The notes under the pieces are model-generated. The model was not told where the DNA came from. It saw only the letters and a program-made list of their open reading frames with translations, and did not search any database. The position numbers were made by a program, and so were the translations under genes. Shown piece by piece: positions 1-9,123 of a DNA stretch of 64,000 bases. This DNA is from Thalassotalea sp. LPB0316 (lineage in GTDB: Bacteria > Pseudomonadota > Gammaproteobacteria > Enterobacterales > Alteromonadaceae), in assembly GCF_014898095.1 (NCBI RefSeq), contig NZ_CP062946.1, positions 744,001 to 808,000 on the forward strand, written 5' to 3'. Each line of letters begins with the position of its first letter. The first letter of the stretch is position 1.

Positions 1-22
1 ACGCTAAATCCCAGTTACTTTT

Positions 23-1630
23 TTAGAGGTTATGCGCTTGTTTAATGAAATCAGCCGCTTTTTCACCAATCATAATAGTTGGCGCGTTGGTATTACCGCT
101 AACCAGTGTTGGCATAATTGACGCGTCAACCACGCGTAAGTTTTCGATACCATAAACTTTTAATTGAGCATCGACCACGGCTTGTTGATCGTCCGCGGTT
201 CCCATTTTACAGGTGCCAACAGGGTGGTATTGGGTATCTGCGCGATTGCGAATATCTTGCTCCATTGCCACGCGATCACCTTGCTCTACGTGATACAGCA
301 TCTTTTCATTAATCGATGCTAATGGCTCGGACTCCAGAATTTTCTGCATGCGTTGCGCACCTTCTAGCAGTACTTCCATGTCCGCTGGATCATCAAAAAA
401 TCTCGGATCGATATCTAATGACTCACTTGGATCTGCCGAGCGCAATCTAACCTCTCCGCGAGATTCAGGACGCAACAAGGTAATATGGCAACTAATACCA
501 TGACCAAGGTTTACCGTACGGGCATGATTATCGACAATACCTGCAACCCAAACTAACTGAACATCAGCGCTCGGCACATCTTCGTTAGTCTTGTAAAACG
601 CGCCCGACTCGGCAATTGTACTGGTAACTTTACCTTGACGAGAATTCTTCCACTTAACAATTTCTTTGAGCATGTGAACACCGCCGGTGAAACTCAAACC
701 AAAAGAATCTTCTGACGCCTTGACTTTAAAGGTTTGGACATAGTCGATATGATCTTGTAAATTTTGACCAACCCCCGGTAAATCTTTAACAACTTCAATG
801 CCGTGCTCTGCTAAATGGGCTTTTGGGCCAATACCTGACAACATCATTATTTGTGGTGAACCAAACGCGCCAGCACTTAAAATAACTTCTTTGTTAGCAA
901 ACACTTCCTGCACTTTACCTTTAACACTAAAGCGCACGCCTGTTGCAACATTGGCTTGCGTGATCACTTTTTCAGTTAGCGCATGAGTAATAACCGTTAA
1001 ATTAGGGCGATCTAAATTGGGGGTTAAATAAGCTTTTGCCGCACTCCAACGTTCACCGTTTCTCACTGTTCGCTGGTACATGAAACAACCGTCTTGTGTT
1101 TCACCATTATAATCAGGGTTACGCGGCAGACCTTGTGCCTCACAAGCCTGTAAAAACAGTTCGTTATATGGGCTGGCATCAGTTGCATCACTGACGTACA
1201 AAGGGCCGTCATTGCCGTGATACTCATTGACCAAACGCTCATTGTTTTCTGACTTTTTGAAATAAGGTAGCACCTCATCATAACTCCAACCGGCGTTGCC
1301 AAGCTCAGCCCATTGGTCATAATCGAAACGAGCACCACGGACATATAACATCGCGTTAGTCGATGAGCTACCGCCTAGCGTTTTACCTCTTGGTTGGTAA
1401 CCTTTACGGCCATTTAACCCTGGTTGAGGGACTGTTTCAAACGCCCAGTTATTGTGCTTGGTCGGGAGCATTGCTGCGACCCCCATTGGTGCGTGAATAA
1501 ATGGGCTAGTGTCAGGGCCACCGGCTTCCAGTAAGCAAACGGTTACATCTGGATTCTCCGACAAACGGCCAGCCAGTGCACAACCAGCAGAGCCTCCCCC
1601 GACTATAATGAAATCGTATGTGTTTGACAT
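23..1630 (-). CDS. GMC family FAD-dependent oxidoreductase (choline/alcohol dehydrogenase-like)
   Basis: Flavoprotein of the glucose-methanol-choline family, 535 residues against about 550 for BetA. The ADP-binding motif GGGSAG is at residues 11-16 and LLEAGG at 33-38. The family signature [14 protein letters not shown] is at 86-99. The catalytic His is about 469 (QYHPVGTC) and the partner Asn is about 513-515 (NTNAPT). It should oxidise a primary alcohol or choline-like substrate; the substrate cannot be read from sequence. There are no betB or betI neighbours, so a glycine-betaine role is not supported by context. An AGGAAG ribosome site lies 6 bases before the ATG. The family call is firm and the substrate is open. 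Confidence 0.9.
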   Translation of the reverse strand: MSNTYDFIIVGGGSAGCALAGRLSENPDVTVCLLEAGGPDTSPFIHAPMGVAAMLPTKHNNWAFETVPQPGLNGRKGYQPRGKTLGGSSSTNAMLYVRGARFDYDQWAELGNAGWSYDEVLPYFKKSENNERLVNEYHGNDGPLYVSDATDASPYNELFLQACEAQGLPRNPDYNGETQDGCFMYQRTVRNGERWSAAKAYLTPNLDRPNLTVITHALTEKVITQANVATGVRFSVKGKVQEVFANKEVILSAGAFGSPQIMMLSGIGPKAHLAEHGIEVVKDLPGVGQNLQDHIDYVQTFKVKASEDSFGLSFTGGVHMLKEIVKWKNSRQGKVTSTIAESGAFYKTNEDVPSADVQLVWVAGIVDNHARTVNLGHGISCHITLLRPESRGEVRLRSADPSESLDIDPRFFDDPADMEVLLEGAQRMQKILESEPLASINEKMLYHVEQGDRVAMEQDIRNRADTQYHPVGTCKMGTADDQQAVVDAQLKVYGIENLRVVDASIMPTLVSGNTNAPTIMIGEKAADFIKQAHNL

Positions 1631-1948
1631 TTTACTTCCTCAACCTGTTGCTGCCATTTCGATGAATTATTATTAAATTTGGCAGTGTGATATTAAATCT
1701 CTACTCTATATCCTATTTCACTACCTCTGCGCGGCTTAAGCAAGACATTTGGCACGTTAGGACAATAAGTTGGCGGATTGCTCTTTTTGTTTAAACACTA
1801 GCAACATCAGCGTAACATTTCAGCCATATTTTCTAAAAATTCAAACAAGTGTTTAGTTAAAGATAAAAGTTTGGCGTAGTCAGAACATTTAATTATGGTT
1901 AATCTCACTAATAATGATCATCCCTTTAACTATTCCATCAAGATAATA
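1631..1948. other. Divergent intergenic region
   Basis: About 318 bases between the divergent GMC gene and the YCF48-like gene, presumably holding both promoters. The only structure noticed is a spaced inverted repeat, TAAACACT (1792-1799) and AGTGTTTA (1848-1855), which could be a regulator site. No RNA gene or ORF was recognised. Confidence 0.4.
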
Positions 1949-3064
1949 ATGAAGAAAAGATACCAAGGGTTGAAGTTGTTTTGCCTCATCGCTCTTCTAC
2001 AAAGCAACTTGAGCCACGCGCAAATAGATTTATTAACGATGCCAAGTGTTAAAAGCCACTTGGTCACTAAGAGTGTTCTCACGTCTTTAGTCACCAACAA
2101 TTCTCAGATAACCGCCGTTGGTGAACGTGGTCATATCATGCAATGGCAAGACCAACAAAACTGGCAACAAGAAATCGCCCCGGTAAGTGTGATGCTGACC
2201 TCGGTAACAACACTTTCTGATGGAAGCCAAATAGCCGTTGGGCACGATGCGGTCATTTTAAAGTCATCAAGCAATCATTCATGGAAAAAAGTATTTGATG
2301 GTTTCGAGTTAACAACATTAAAGCGCCAATTTTTAGAGCAACAACAACAGGCTATCACCGAGTTAATTGCAACGTCACAGGACGATGACGAAATAGAAGA
2401 ACTCGAGTATCAACTAGAAGAAATCACTTTTTCACTTGATGATGCAATCGCTGAACAAGAAGCCGGCCCTAACAAACCACTGTTGTCGGTTACCGTTGCC
2501 GATAATGATGTACTATTTGCCCTTGGTGCCTACGGTACCTTATTAAAAAGTGATGACAAAGGTGAGCAATGGCAGCTTATTGAGGGCTTACTCGATAACC
2601 CCGACAAATTCCATTTAAACGATATTACCTACAGCAATGGTGTGCTAAACATTGTTGGTGAAAATGGCATTAGCTTTCGCTCAACAGACCAAGGTGCGAG
2701 CTGGGAGTTTATCGAATTACCGTACACCGGCAGTATGTTTGGTATTGTAAGCCATGCTAAACAGCAAAGTTTTGTCAGTCACGGGTTGCAAGGTAATGTC
2801 CTCATTTCCAATGATTTAGGTAATAGCTGGCAATCAGTGGATATGCCTCACACCACCAGTTTGTTGGGCGGTACTATGACGGCAACAGGCGACGTTTATT
2901 TAGTTGGTCACGGCGGATTAATTACCCACTTTAATATCAACACACCTAATGATGTCAGTGTGATTAAACATCCATCTGGCTCGGCATTTTCTGATGTCTT
3001 AATTGACGATAACCGACTCATTCTCGTAGGCCAATTTGGCTTAGCCGAATGGCAATTAAAGTAG
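1949..3064 (+). CDS. YCF48-like beta-propeller exported protein
   Basis: About 371 residues with a signal peptide (MKKRYQGLKLFCLIALL, cleavage near SHA-Q), so probably periplasmic. It carries repeated propeller-blade motifs of the YCF48/BNR type (GEQWQLIEG, GASWEFIELP, GNSWQSVDMP). An acidic, probably coiled-coil insert of about 45 residues sits in the middle. The start at 1949 was chosen because the signal peptide begins there; an ATG at 1895 would add 18 residues. It ends 9 bases before the MMPL transporter start, so the two are one operon. In other proteobacteria YCF48-like proteins often sit beside such transporters; the function is uncharacterised. Confidence 0.8.
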   Translation: MKKRYQGLKLFCLIALLQSNLSHAQIDLLTMPSVKSHLVTKSVLTSLVTNNSQITAVGERGHIMQWQDQQNWQQEIAPVSVMLTSVTTLSDGSQIAVGHDAVILKSSSNHSWKKVFDGFELTTLKRQFLEQQQQAITELIATSQDDDEIEELEYQLEEITFSLDDAIAEQEAGPNKPLLSVTVADNDVLFALGAYGTLLKSDDKGEQWQLIEGLLDNPDKFHLNDITYSNGVLNIVGENGISFRSTDQGASWEFIELPYTGSMFGIVSHAKQQSFVSHGLQGNVLISNDLGNSWQSVDMPHTTSLLGGTMTATGDVYLVGHGGLITHFNINTPNDVSVIKHPSGSAFSDVLIDDNRLILVGQFGLAEWQLK

Positions 3065-3073
3065 GAAGTGACC

Positions 3074-5407
3074 ATGTCTAATCAGCCATCTAAATTAGAA
3101 CAATTTATTGAGCAATTTGTCTTTAGCCATCGTGCCTTAATGCTTGCGATAATCGTGAGTGTCTGCGGGTTTCTAACCTACCAAGCGAGTTTTATTAAGC
3201 CCGAAGCAAGCTTCACCAAAATGGTACCGGGCAAGCATGAATTCATCGAAAATTACCTTGATTACCGCAAAGAGCTTGCCGATTTAGGCAATGTAGTAAG
3301 GATTGTCGTCGAGAATAAAAACGGCGATATTTTTGATGCTAATTTCCAAGAAGTATTAAAAAAAGCGACGGATGAAGTTTTCTTTATTCCCGGTGTCAAC
3401 CGCAACTCACTCAAGTCGCTTTGGACGCCTAATGTGCGTTGGTCAGAAGTAACCGAAGAAGGTTTTGTTGGCGGTGCAGTTATTCCCGATGGCTATGATG
3501 GCTCAGCGGAAATGATCGAACAAATTAAAGCCAATGTGTTTAAATCTGGCCAAGTCGGTATTTTAGTTGCTAATAACTTTAAATCGGCGATTATCTTAGC
3601 GCCATTGCAAGATGTAAACCCGGAAACCGGTTTAGCGCTTGATTATCGCGAGTTGTCTACGCAACTCGAAGAGCGCGTGAGAAACCAATTTGTCAATGAC
3701 GATATCGATATCAAAATCGTTGGTTTTGCTAAAGTTGTTGGCGACCTCATTGAGGGCGCGCTAAAGGTCATCGCCTTTTTTGGCTTAGCCGTACTGATCA
3801 CTTTTGCGCTATTGTATGCGTACTCACGTTGTATTAAGAGTACTATTGCCGTGCTATCATTCTCTATACTCGCGGTATTTTGTCAGCTGGGCATACTCAA
3901 CTTACTCGGCTATGGCATTAACCCGTACTCAATGCTAGTTCCGTTTTTGGTATTTGCTATTGGCGTGAGTCACGGCGTTCAAATCATCAACTCGATTATC
4001 AATCACGTTGCCACCGGCGCGGAAAAGCTTGAAGCCGCAAAACTTGCCTTTAGATCGCTCTATTTAGCGGGGATCACAGCACTGGTTAGTGACGCTATAG
4101 GCTTTACGACATTAATGGTGATTGATATTGGGGTAATTCGCGAATTGGCGATTGCCGCAAGTATTGGTGTTGCGGTAATTATCGTGACTAATTTGATTGC
4201 ATTGCCAATCGTCATGTCATATGTCGGCGTATCCAAATCTGGCGTTGAATACGCTCGCCAATCTCACCATAAAATCAGTATTGTCGAGCGCTTATTCGCC
4301 GGTTTTGCGCAAGCCAAACAAGCCAAAATAGCACTGGTTGTTGCCGCTATATTTCTCGCTCTGGGTCTGTACTTCTCGCAATTTATGAAGATCGGTGATT
4401 TAGATGCCGGTGCACCTGAATTACGCCCAGACTCACGCTACAACTTAGATAATGCCTTTATCGTTGATAACTACTCAACGAGTACAGACGTATTTGTTGT
4501 GATGGCCAAAACAGCGCCAGATCAGTGTATTGCTCATCAAAACTTGGTGTGGATTGATCAATTCCAATGGCACCTGAAGAACGTTAAAGGCGTACAAGAC
4601 GTAAAATCGATTGCTGATATTTCTAAATTTGGTGTCTTTGGTATGAATGAAGGGGCGCTCAAGTGGTACTCACTTAATCGCAACCAATTTGTCACCAATG
4701 CCTCGCTTGCCAAAGTACCGCCGGGCTTGATCAACCAAGACTGCTCGATGGCTCCGGTATTAGTGTTTTTGAATGATCACAAGGCCGAGACGCTAGAGCG
4801 GGTTGTCGCCAATGTTCGTGAGTTTAATCAGCTTAACTCGCCTGACACGGTAGAATTTTTAATGGCTGCAGGTAATGCTGGCATTGAAGCGGCTACCAAT
4901 TCAGTGATTGAACAAGCGCAAACTGAAATGCTGATCTGGGTTTACTCCGTTGTAATTGCCCTGTGTTTACTGACCTTTAGATCAATCAAAACGGTCACGG
5001 CTATCATTATTCCACTTATTTTGACCTCGATTATGAGCCAGGGCTTGATGGCAATTTTAGGTATTGGTGTAAAAGTGGCAACACTTCCTGTTATTGCTCT
5101 TGGTGTTGGTATAGGTGTCGATTACGGTATTTATATTTTCTCAAAGGTAAAAGAAGCGTTATCTATGGGTAAGTCGTTACACCTAACTTACTTATACGCC
5201 TTAAACCAAACTGGTAAAGCCGTAGCATTTACCGGTATGACGCTGGCCATTTCAGTGGCTACTTGGGTATTTTCGCCAATCAAGTTCCAAGCTGATATGG
5301 GCATACTGCTCACCTTTATGTTTATTTGGAACATGCTCGGCGCACTGATCTTAATTCCAGCTATCGCTTGGTTATTAGGCATCGGCAAAGAGAACGAGCA
5401 AAAATAA
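3074..5407 (+). CDS. MMPL/RND family transporter
   Basis: 777-residue inner-membrane transporter of the RND superfamily, MMPL branch. It has one N-terminal membrane segment (about 20-42), a periplasmic loop, a five-helix bundle (about 225-385), then the same layout repeated (helix near 420, loop, bundle about 620-770). This internal duplication is the family hallmark. Family members export lipids or hydrophobic compounds. The ATG at 3074 has AGGAAG at 3063-3068, 5 bases upstream, and is preferred over the GTG at 3068. Paired with the YCF48-like gene before it. The lipid-like substrate is inferred, and no outer-membrane partner is visible. Confidence 0.88.
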   Translation: MSNQPSKLEQFIEQFVFSHRALMLAIIVSVCGFLTYQASFIKPEASFTKMVPGKHEFIENYLDYRKELADLGNVVRIVVENKNGDIFDANFQEVLKKATDEVFFIPGVNRNSLKSLWTPNVRWSEVTEEGFVGGAVIPDGYDGSAEMIEQIKANVFKSGQVGILVANNFKSAIILAPLQDVNPETGLALDYRELSTQLEERVRNQFVNDDIDIKIVGFAKVVGDLIEGALKVIAFFGLAVLITFALLYAYSRCIKSTIAVLSFSILAVFCQLGILNLLGYGINPYSMLVPFLVFAIGVSHGVQIINSIINHVATGAEKLEAAKLAFRSLYLAGITALVSDAIGFTTLMVIDIGVIRELAIAASIGVAVIIVTNLIALPIVMSYVGVSKSGVEYARQSHHKISIVERLFAGFAQAKQAKIALVVAAIFLALGLYFSQFMKIGDLDAGAPELRPDSRYNLDNAFIVDNYSTSTDVFVVMAKTAPDQCIAHQNLVWIDQFQWHLKNVKGVQDVKSIADISKFGVFGMNEGALKWYSLNRNQFVTNASLAKVPPGLINQDCSMAPVLVFLNDHKAETLERVVANVREFNQLNSPDTVEFLMAAGNAGIEAATNSVIEQAQTEMLIWVYSVVIALCLLTFRSIKTVTAIIIPLILTSIMSQGLMAILGIGVKVATLPVIALGVGIGVDYGIYIFSKVKEALSMGKSLHLTYLYALNQTGKAVAFTGMTLAISVATWVFSPIKFQADMGILLTFMFIWNMLGALILIPAIAWLLGIGKENEQK

Positions 5408-5415
5408 AAGCTCCC

Positions 5416-5477
5416 CAGCACTGGAGTACGAGTAAGCATGATAAAGGGCGTGCTTACTCACCTGTACTCCAGTGCTG
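5416..5477. terminator. Long imperfect palindrome between convergent genes
   Basis: Left arm 5416-5438 (CAGCACTGGAGTAC then GAGTAAGCA) pairs with right arm 5451-5477. The match is perfect apart from a 4-base bulge (ACCT) at 5460-5463, with a 12-base loop. It lies between the MMPL gene (+) and the PEP-CTERM gene (-). No clear T-run follows on either strand, so it may be a terminator or a mobile palindromic repeat. Confidence 0.6.
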
Positions 5478-5484
5478 ACTTCTT

Positions 5485-6258
5485 CTACTTCCTATCAAAT
5501 GACTTGCGTTTGTGGCCGTGCCACCGATTAACACCCAACAGTAAAGCTACCGCCATTAACAACTGGCTAGAGGGCTCAGGCACCGGCATCGCTGCAGCTT
5601 TTTTGTCACCACTGAGCATTAATTGATCGAAAGCGAAATCTTCGTCGCCAGCATCAAAATTGGCAAAACTTACTTGGATATCTAATACGCTACCTAAAGC
5701 AACTTGTCGACTAAACAAGGCAAACGTATCGGTGATCAATTGTCCCTCGCCAATACCATCAAAATCGTTGTCTACACGGGCGTGATTATTGGTACCACCG
5801 GCACTGCGTACTGAAAACAGCGGTAGATAGCCAGATTTATCCACCTGTGTCGCAATGGTAAAAGCAGTAGTCGCATCAATATCTTCGTTACCGTCACTGG
5901 CGTCATCTTCGGCAATAAACCAAGTAAGTGATAAGTTTTGCCAAGCACTGATATCGATATTTTGCCACTCGAGTGTGACTTCGTCTTGCGCGTTGGCCAA
6001 GGCGCTATCGGTATCTTGAACACCGTAAAAACCAGCGCCCTGATGATTTTGGTACGCTATTCCAGTAGGCAGGTTTACTGAGTTAAGTCGGCCATAGTAA
6101 TCATTATTTGCCAGATCGAGCAGCGCATCACTGCTTGAACTTTGGTAGGTTGTAATATCATCCTCAAAATCTTCAAGTAAGATGATATCTGCAGTGGCAT
6201 TGGCTTGAATCAACAGGTACGCGGCCGCCATGCCGCTATATAGTTTGGCTAGTCTCAT
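5485..6258 (-). CDS. PEP-CTERM sorting domain protein
   Basis: 257-residue exported protein. A signal peptide covers about residues 1-23 (cleavage near ANA-TAD). The body is acidic and Asp/Asn rich, with predicted beta character (repeated DxDG/DGNEDID acidic patches). The C-terminus carries the sorting signal VPEPS, a hydrophobic stretch (LLMAVALLLG) and a basic tail (HGHKRK). PEP-CTERM proteins are processed by exosortase and linked to exopolysaccharide/biofilm surfaces; the exosortase itself is not in this window. No enzyme domain was recognised in the body. Confidence 0.82.
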   Translation of the reverse strand: MRLAKLYSGMAAAYLLIQANATADIILLEDFEDDITTYQSSSSDALLDLANNDYYGRLNSVNLPTGIAYQNHQGAGFYGVQDTDSALANAQDEVTLEWQNIDISAWQNLSLTWFIAEDDASDGNEDIDATTAFTIATQVDKSGYLPLFSVRSAGGTNNHARVDNDFDGIGEGQLITDTFALFSRQVALGSVLDIQVSFANFDAGDEDFAFDQLMLSGDKKAAAMPVPEPSSQLLMAVALLLGVNRWHGHKRKSFDRK

Positions 6259-6392
6259 ATCGTTATTCCTTAACGAGGGTTAAAAATTCCTTTTTTGAAA
6301 AAGTAGTCAAGGAATTGAGCCCTGTAAAGTGATCAACGACATTTATTTAACCGGAACTCGGGATAAGAAGTAAGTTACATTCGATTTTTCTA

Positions 6393-7373
6393 TTAACACT
6401 TGGCAAGCTCCAGTAAGCACAATTGAGTTTGCTGTTTCATAAATTCGCTAATTTTTGCGCTTTGGCTATTCCATCCCACTAAAAACCGATAAAAGTCAGC
6501 CCAAGCAAAAGGATATAAATAGTTAAGTTCTTGACTAACCTCAGTAAAATCGAGCGGTATTTGATACTGCTCAAACGCCGCCGCCAAATAAGATAGATAG
6601 CGCATTAGTACCTCTTGCCCCATGTCAAAAAGCTGATCGCCTGACAAACAACCTGAGGCTAAATAAGCAATATCTTTTACTGGGCTGCCGTAACCAACAT
6701 ACTGAAAATCGACTGCCGCAACATCGCTTTGCTGATGATGAAAACAGAAATTCGCAAACTTAGCATCACCGTGTATTAACGTTTTAAAGCGTGCGCTCGC
6801 CAAACGCTGGTCGATAGCTTTGGCTTTTTGTTTTAATTCGCTTTCAGGCATATTCTGCCATTCACTTTGCCTAGTCGATAAGTGCCAATAACTACCTGTT
6901 GGCCATAGATCTTGGCTTTGGATGCGCCAAGATTGAGCGTGAAATTGTGCTAACCAGCGCAATGCTAAATCGAGTGCTTTACCTTGCTGGTGTTCTATTC
7001 GGACATCAAAGCCCAACTCATCAAGATCTTCAAGTACCAACAACATATGCTCATCAAAGTGGTGTAAGGCAAGTAATTTCGGTACTTTGCATTGCTCATT
7101 GAGGATTGGTGAGACTTGCTGATAAAAAGCACTTTCCACTTGATAAGACTTTAATTTGCGCTCATGGCCAACGTCACTATGCCAACCTCTTGGATGATCG
7201 ACTACTTGCGGTGGTGCCACTACTTTAACCACGTAACAGCACTGATAACGTTCACTAAACAAGCGAATAATTTGTCCGTAACCACTCCACAGCGATTGGA
7301 GTGACTCGCTCATTATTAAGGTATTGTCGTCTAATAAACGGCGTAAACAGCTGAGTAATTTATTGAGATCCAT
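6393..7373 (-). CDS. Phosphotransferase (CHK kinase-like / APH superfamily)
   Basis: 326 residues of the aminoglycoside-phosphotransferase/choline-kinase fold. The catalytic loop HGDAKFANF and the metal-binding DFQYVGYGSP motif lie at about residues 200-230. The spacing and the 'DIAYLASGCL' segment resemble the ecdysteroid-kinase-like (CHK) branch rather than classical antibiotic-resistance APH enzymes. It should phosphorylate a small-molecule hydroxyl; the substrate is unknown. It is a single gene, separated from its neighbours by over 130 bases on both sides. Confidence 0.8.
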   Translation of the reverse strand: MDLNKLLSCLRRLLDDNTLIMSESLQSLWSGYGQIIRLFSERYQCCYVVKVVAPPQVVDHPRGWHSDVGHERKLKSYQVESAFYQQVSPILNEQCKVPKLLALHHFDEHMLLVLEDLDELGFDVRIEHQQGKALDLALRWLAQFHAQSWRIQSQDLWPTGSYWHLSTRQSEWQNMPESELKQKAKAIDQRLASARFKTLIHGDAKFANFCFHHQQSDVAAVDFQYVGYGSPVKDIAYLASGCLSGDQLFDMGQEVLMRYLSYLAAAFEQYQIPLDFTEVSQELNYLYPFAWADFYRFLVGWNSQSAKISEFMKQQTQLCLLELAKC

Positions 7374-7596
7374 AACCAGGTATTTTTAATTAAAGCTAAG
7401 TAAAAGACTAGTGATATTGACCAATTGATGGCGTAAAAATTACCATAAATTAACAAAATTCATCACATCCACTAACACTAAAACAGCTTAAGAAGCTGAA
7501 ATATAATGATTTTTATTTTCTGGTTTGTAAATTGCTTTATCTTGTTCTAGGTTATTCGACTCAACGCAATACGGATTTATAAAACAGGAACCCCCC

Positions 7597-8253
7597 ATGA
7601 CGAGCGTAAAATTAGAAGACAGACCGATAGACCAAGTTCGCGAAGAAGTTATCGATAAACTCATTTACAACTACAGTCGAGGGGTTATTTCCGCAGAAGC
7701 TTTTGAGCGCAGATTGGATCAAGCCATGGCGAGTGAAGTACACCAAGAAATCGTCGACCTAGCTAAAGACCTCCCGATGCAAACTGACTCCTCATTTAAG
7801 CAGCAAAAAGATGCTAGCTTTAGTGTTAATTACTCTCACCAAGGCGGCGCAGATACCTTAAAACTCAAAACCATCCTCAGCCACAATGAACGCAGTGGTC
7901 GCTGGCAAGTCCCCCAAGAAATTAACAGTATGAATATTCTCGGCTCGTCAGTGCTTGATTTTTCTGATGCTGAATTTACTTATCAAAACGTAACCGTCTA
8001 TCTCGACTGTATTCTTGGCTCTAGCGTCATTTATATTCCCGAAGGTGTTAATGTCGTATGTGAAGCATTTTGCTTTATGGGTAGTATCGAAAATAACGCA
8101 CCGTCAATTGCAACTCGACAATCGCCAACCATTACGCTTAAAGGTAATATGTGGTTAGGCTCTGTCGAAATAAAAATTAGACGAACAATTAAAGAAAAAT
8201 TTGTCAGCTTTGCCAATGAACTCAAAGCGATGTTTGATCCCAAAACCTACTGA
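7597..8253 (+). CDS. DUF1707 and LiaF-like domain protein
   Basis: 218 residues, no signal peptide or membrane helix. The N-terminal 55 residues match DUF1707/SHOCT-like character (RPIDQVREEVIDKL then a GVISAEAFERRLDQA helix). The C-terminal half (about 95-200) has the glycine-turn beta pattern of the LiaF/DUF2154 cell-wall-active antibiotic response domain (NILGSSVLDF, CILGSSVIYIPEG, CFMGSIENNAP). In Gram-positives LiaF senses envelope stress; the role here is unknown. AGGAA lies 9 bases before the ATG. Monocistronic by spacing. Confidence 0.78.
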   Translation: MTSVKLEDRPIDQVREEVIDKLIYNYSRGVISAEAFERRLDQAMASEVHQEIVDLAKDLPMQTDSSFKQQKDASFSVNYSHQGGADTLKLKTILSHNERSGRWQVPQEINSMNILGSSVLDFSDAEFTYQNVTVYLDCILGSSVIYIPEGVNVVCEAFCFMGSIENNAPSIATRQSPTITLKGNMWLGSVEIKIRRTIKEKFVSFANELKAMFDPKTY

Positions 8254-8352
8254 TATTGAACCCGCGAATATGGCCAATAGTTTATTTATGGTACTTGAAT
8301 TTCGCCCAATACATGATTGACCAATACTCGACTCAAAATTAGCAACGAATAA

Positions 8353-8982
8353 CTATGGCTTTTGCAAATAAGCAACTAGCATTTTTGGTAGCGATTGTGC
8401 GAATTGTTCTGCTGTCTGTTCACAGGCAATTGCAGGCGTTAAAGTTGGATACAACACTTTTTCCAATAGCGTATTGACCATGATAAACACCACCATATTT
8501 GCCGCTTGATTCGCATCTTCAACCTGAATTTCATCACTAAAGTTGAGCATAATATTGGCAAGTCGTTGGTAAATTTGCCTGCGATCAACACTTTTATCAG
8601 ACGCTAATATTTGGCTGTGTAATCTTGAGTTTAGATGCAGGGTTCTAAAAACGCTTTTTTTTCCTTCTAAAAACGCTAAGGTTGCCAGTGATAGCTGCTT
8701 TATCGCTTGGTTTAACGTTTGATAGCTTTGACTTTCTAGACTGGTGACCCAAAGATCTAAATCACGACCAAAATCTTGGTAAAGCAAAGGTAATAATGAC
8801 TCTTTGTCTTTAAAACGACGGTAAAAAGTACCTACCGACACTCCAGCATGCTCGGCCAACTCTTTAATTGAGATATGTTCAAAAAATTTTTCTTCTAAAC
8901 AGTGATGAAGGGCATCTAGTAGCTTGCGTTGCGTTTTTTGGCTACGCAATTGTTTTGGCTCGATTACACTATACTCTGACAT
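8353..8982 (-). CDS. TetR/AcrR family transcriptional regulator
   Basis: 209 residues. The N-terminal helix-turn-helix is at about residues 25-65 (ISIKELAEHAGVSVGTFYRRFKDKESLL), which is the TetR signature. The C-terminal ligand-binding domain is divergent. It lies immediately downstream of, and on the same strand as, the DUF2955/HlyD/AI-2E operon, so it probably controls that efflux system. The effector is unknown. Confidence 0.88.
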   Translation of the reverse strand: MSEYSVIEPKQLRSQKTQRKLLDALHHCLEEKFFEHISIKELAEHAGVSVGTFYRRFKDKESLLPLLYQDFGRDLDLWVTSLESQSYQTLNQAIKQLSLATLAFLEGKKSVFRTLHLNSRLHSQILASDKSVDRRQIYQRLANIMLNFSDEIQVEDANQAANMVVFIMVNTLLEKVLYPTLTPAIACEQTAEQFAQSLPKMLVAYLQKP

Positions 8983-9009
8983 TCTAGTTACAAAATATTA
9001 ACAAACAAT

Positions 9010-9040
9010 AAAAAAGCTAAATAATGCTTGTTTTATTAGC
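9010..9040 (-). terminator. Possible terminator of the efflux operon
   Basis: On the minus strand GCTAA (plus 9036-9040) pairs with TTAGC (plus 9016-9020) and is followed by a T-run (plus 9010-9015). The stem is short and the loop is 15 bases, so this is only a weak candidate. It sits between the DUF2955 gene and the TetR gene. Confidence 0.35.
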
Positions 9041-9123
9041 AAACGGCAAGCGTAAAATCAGCTAATAACTGCCAGTATGTCTTCACAACAAAGTTCTACC
9101 AAGGATAAACAATGCGAGTACTA

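Noticed and set aside
1895..1948. Longer start for the YCF48-like protein
   Set aside because: Adds 18 residues before a good signal peptide; no convincing ribosome site.
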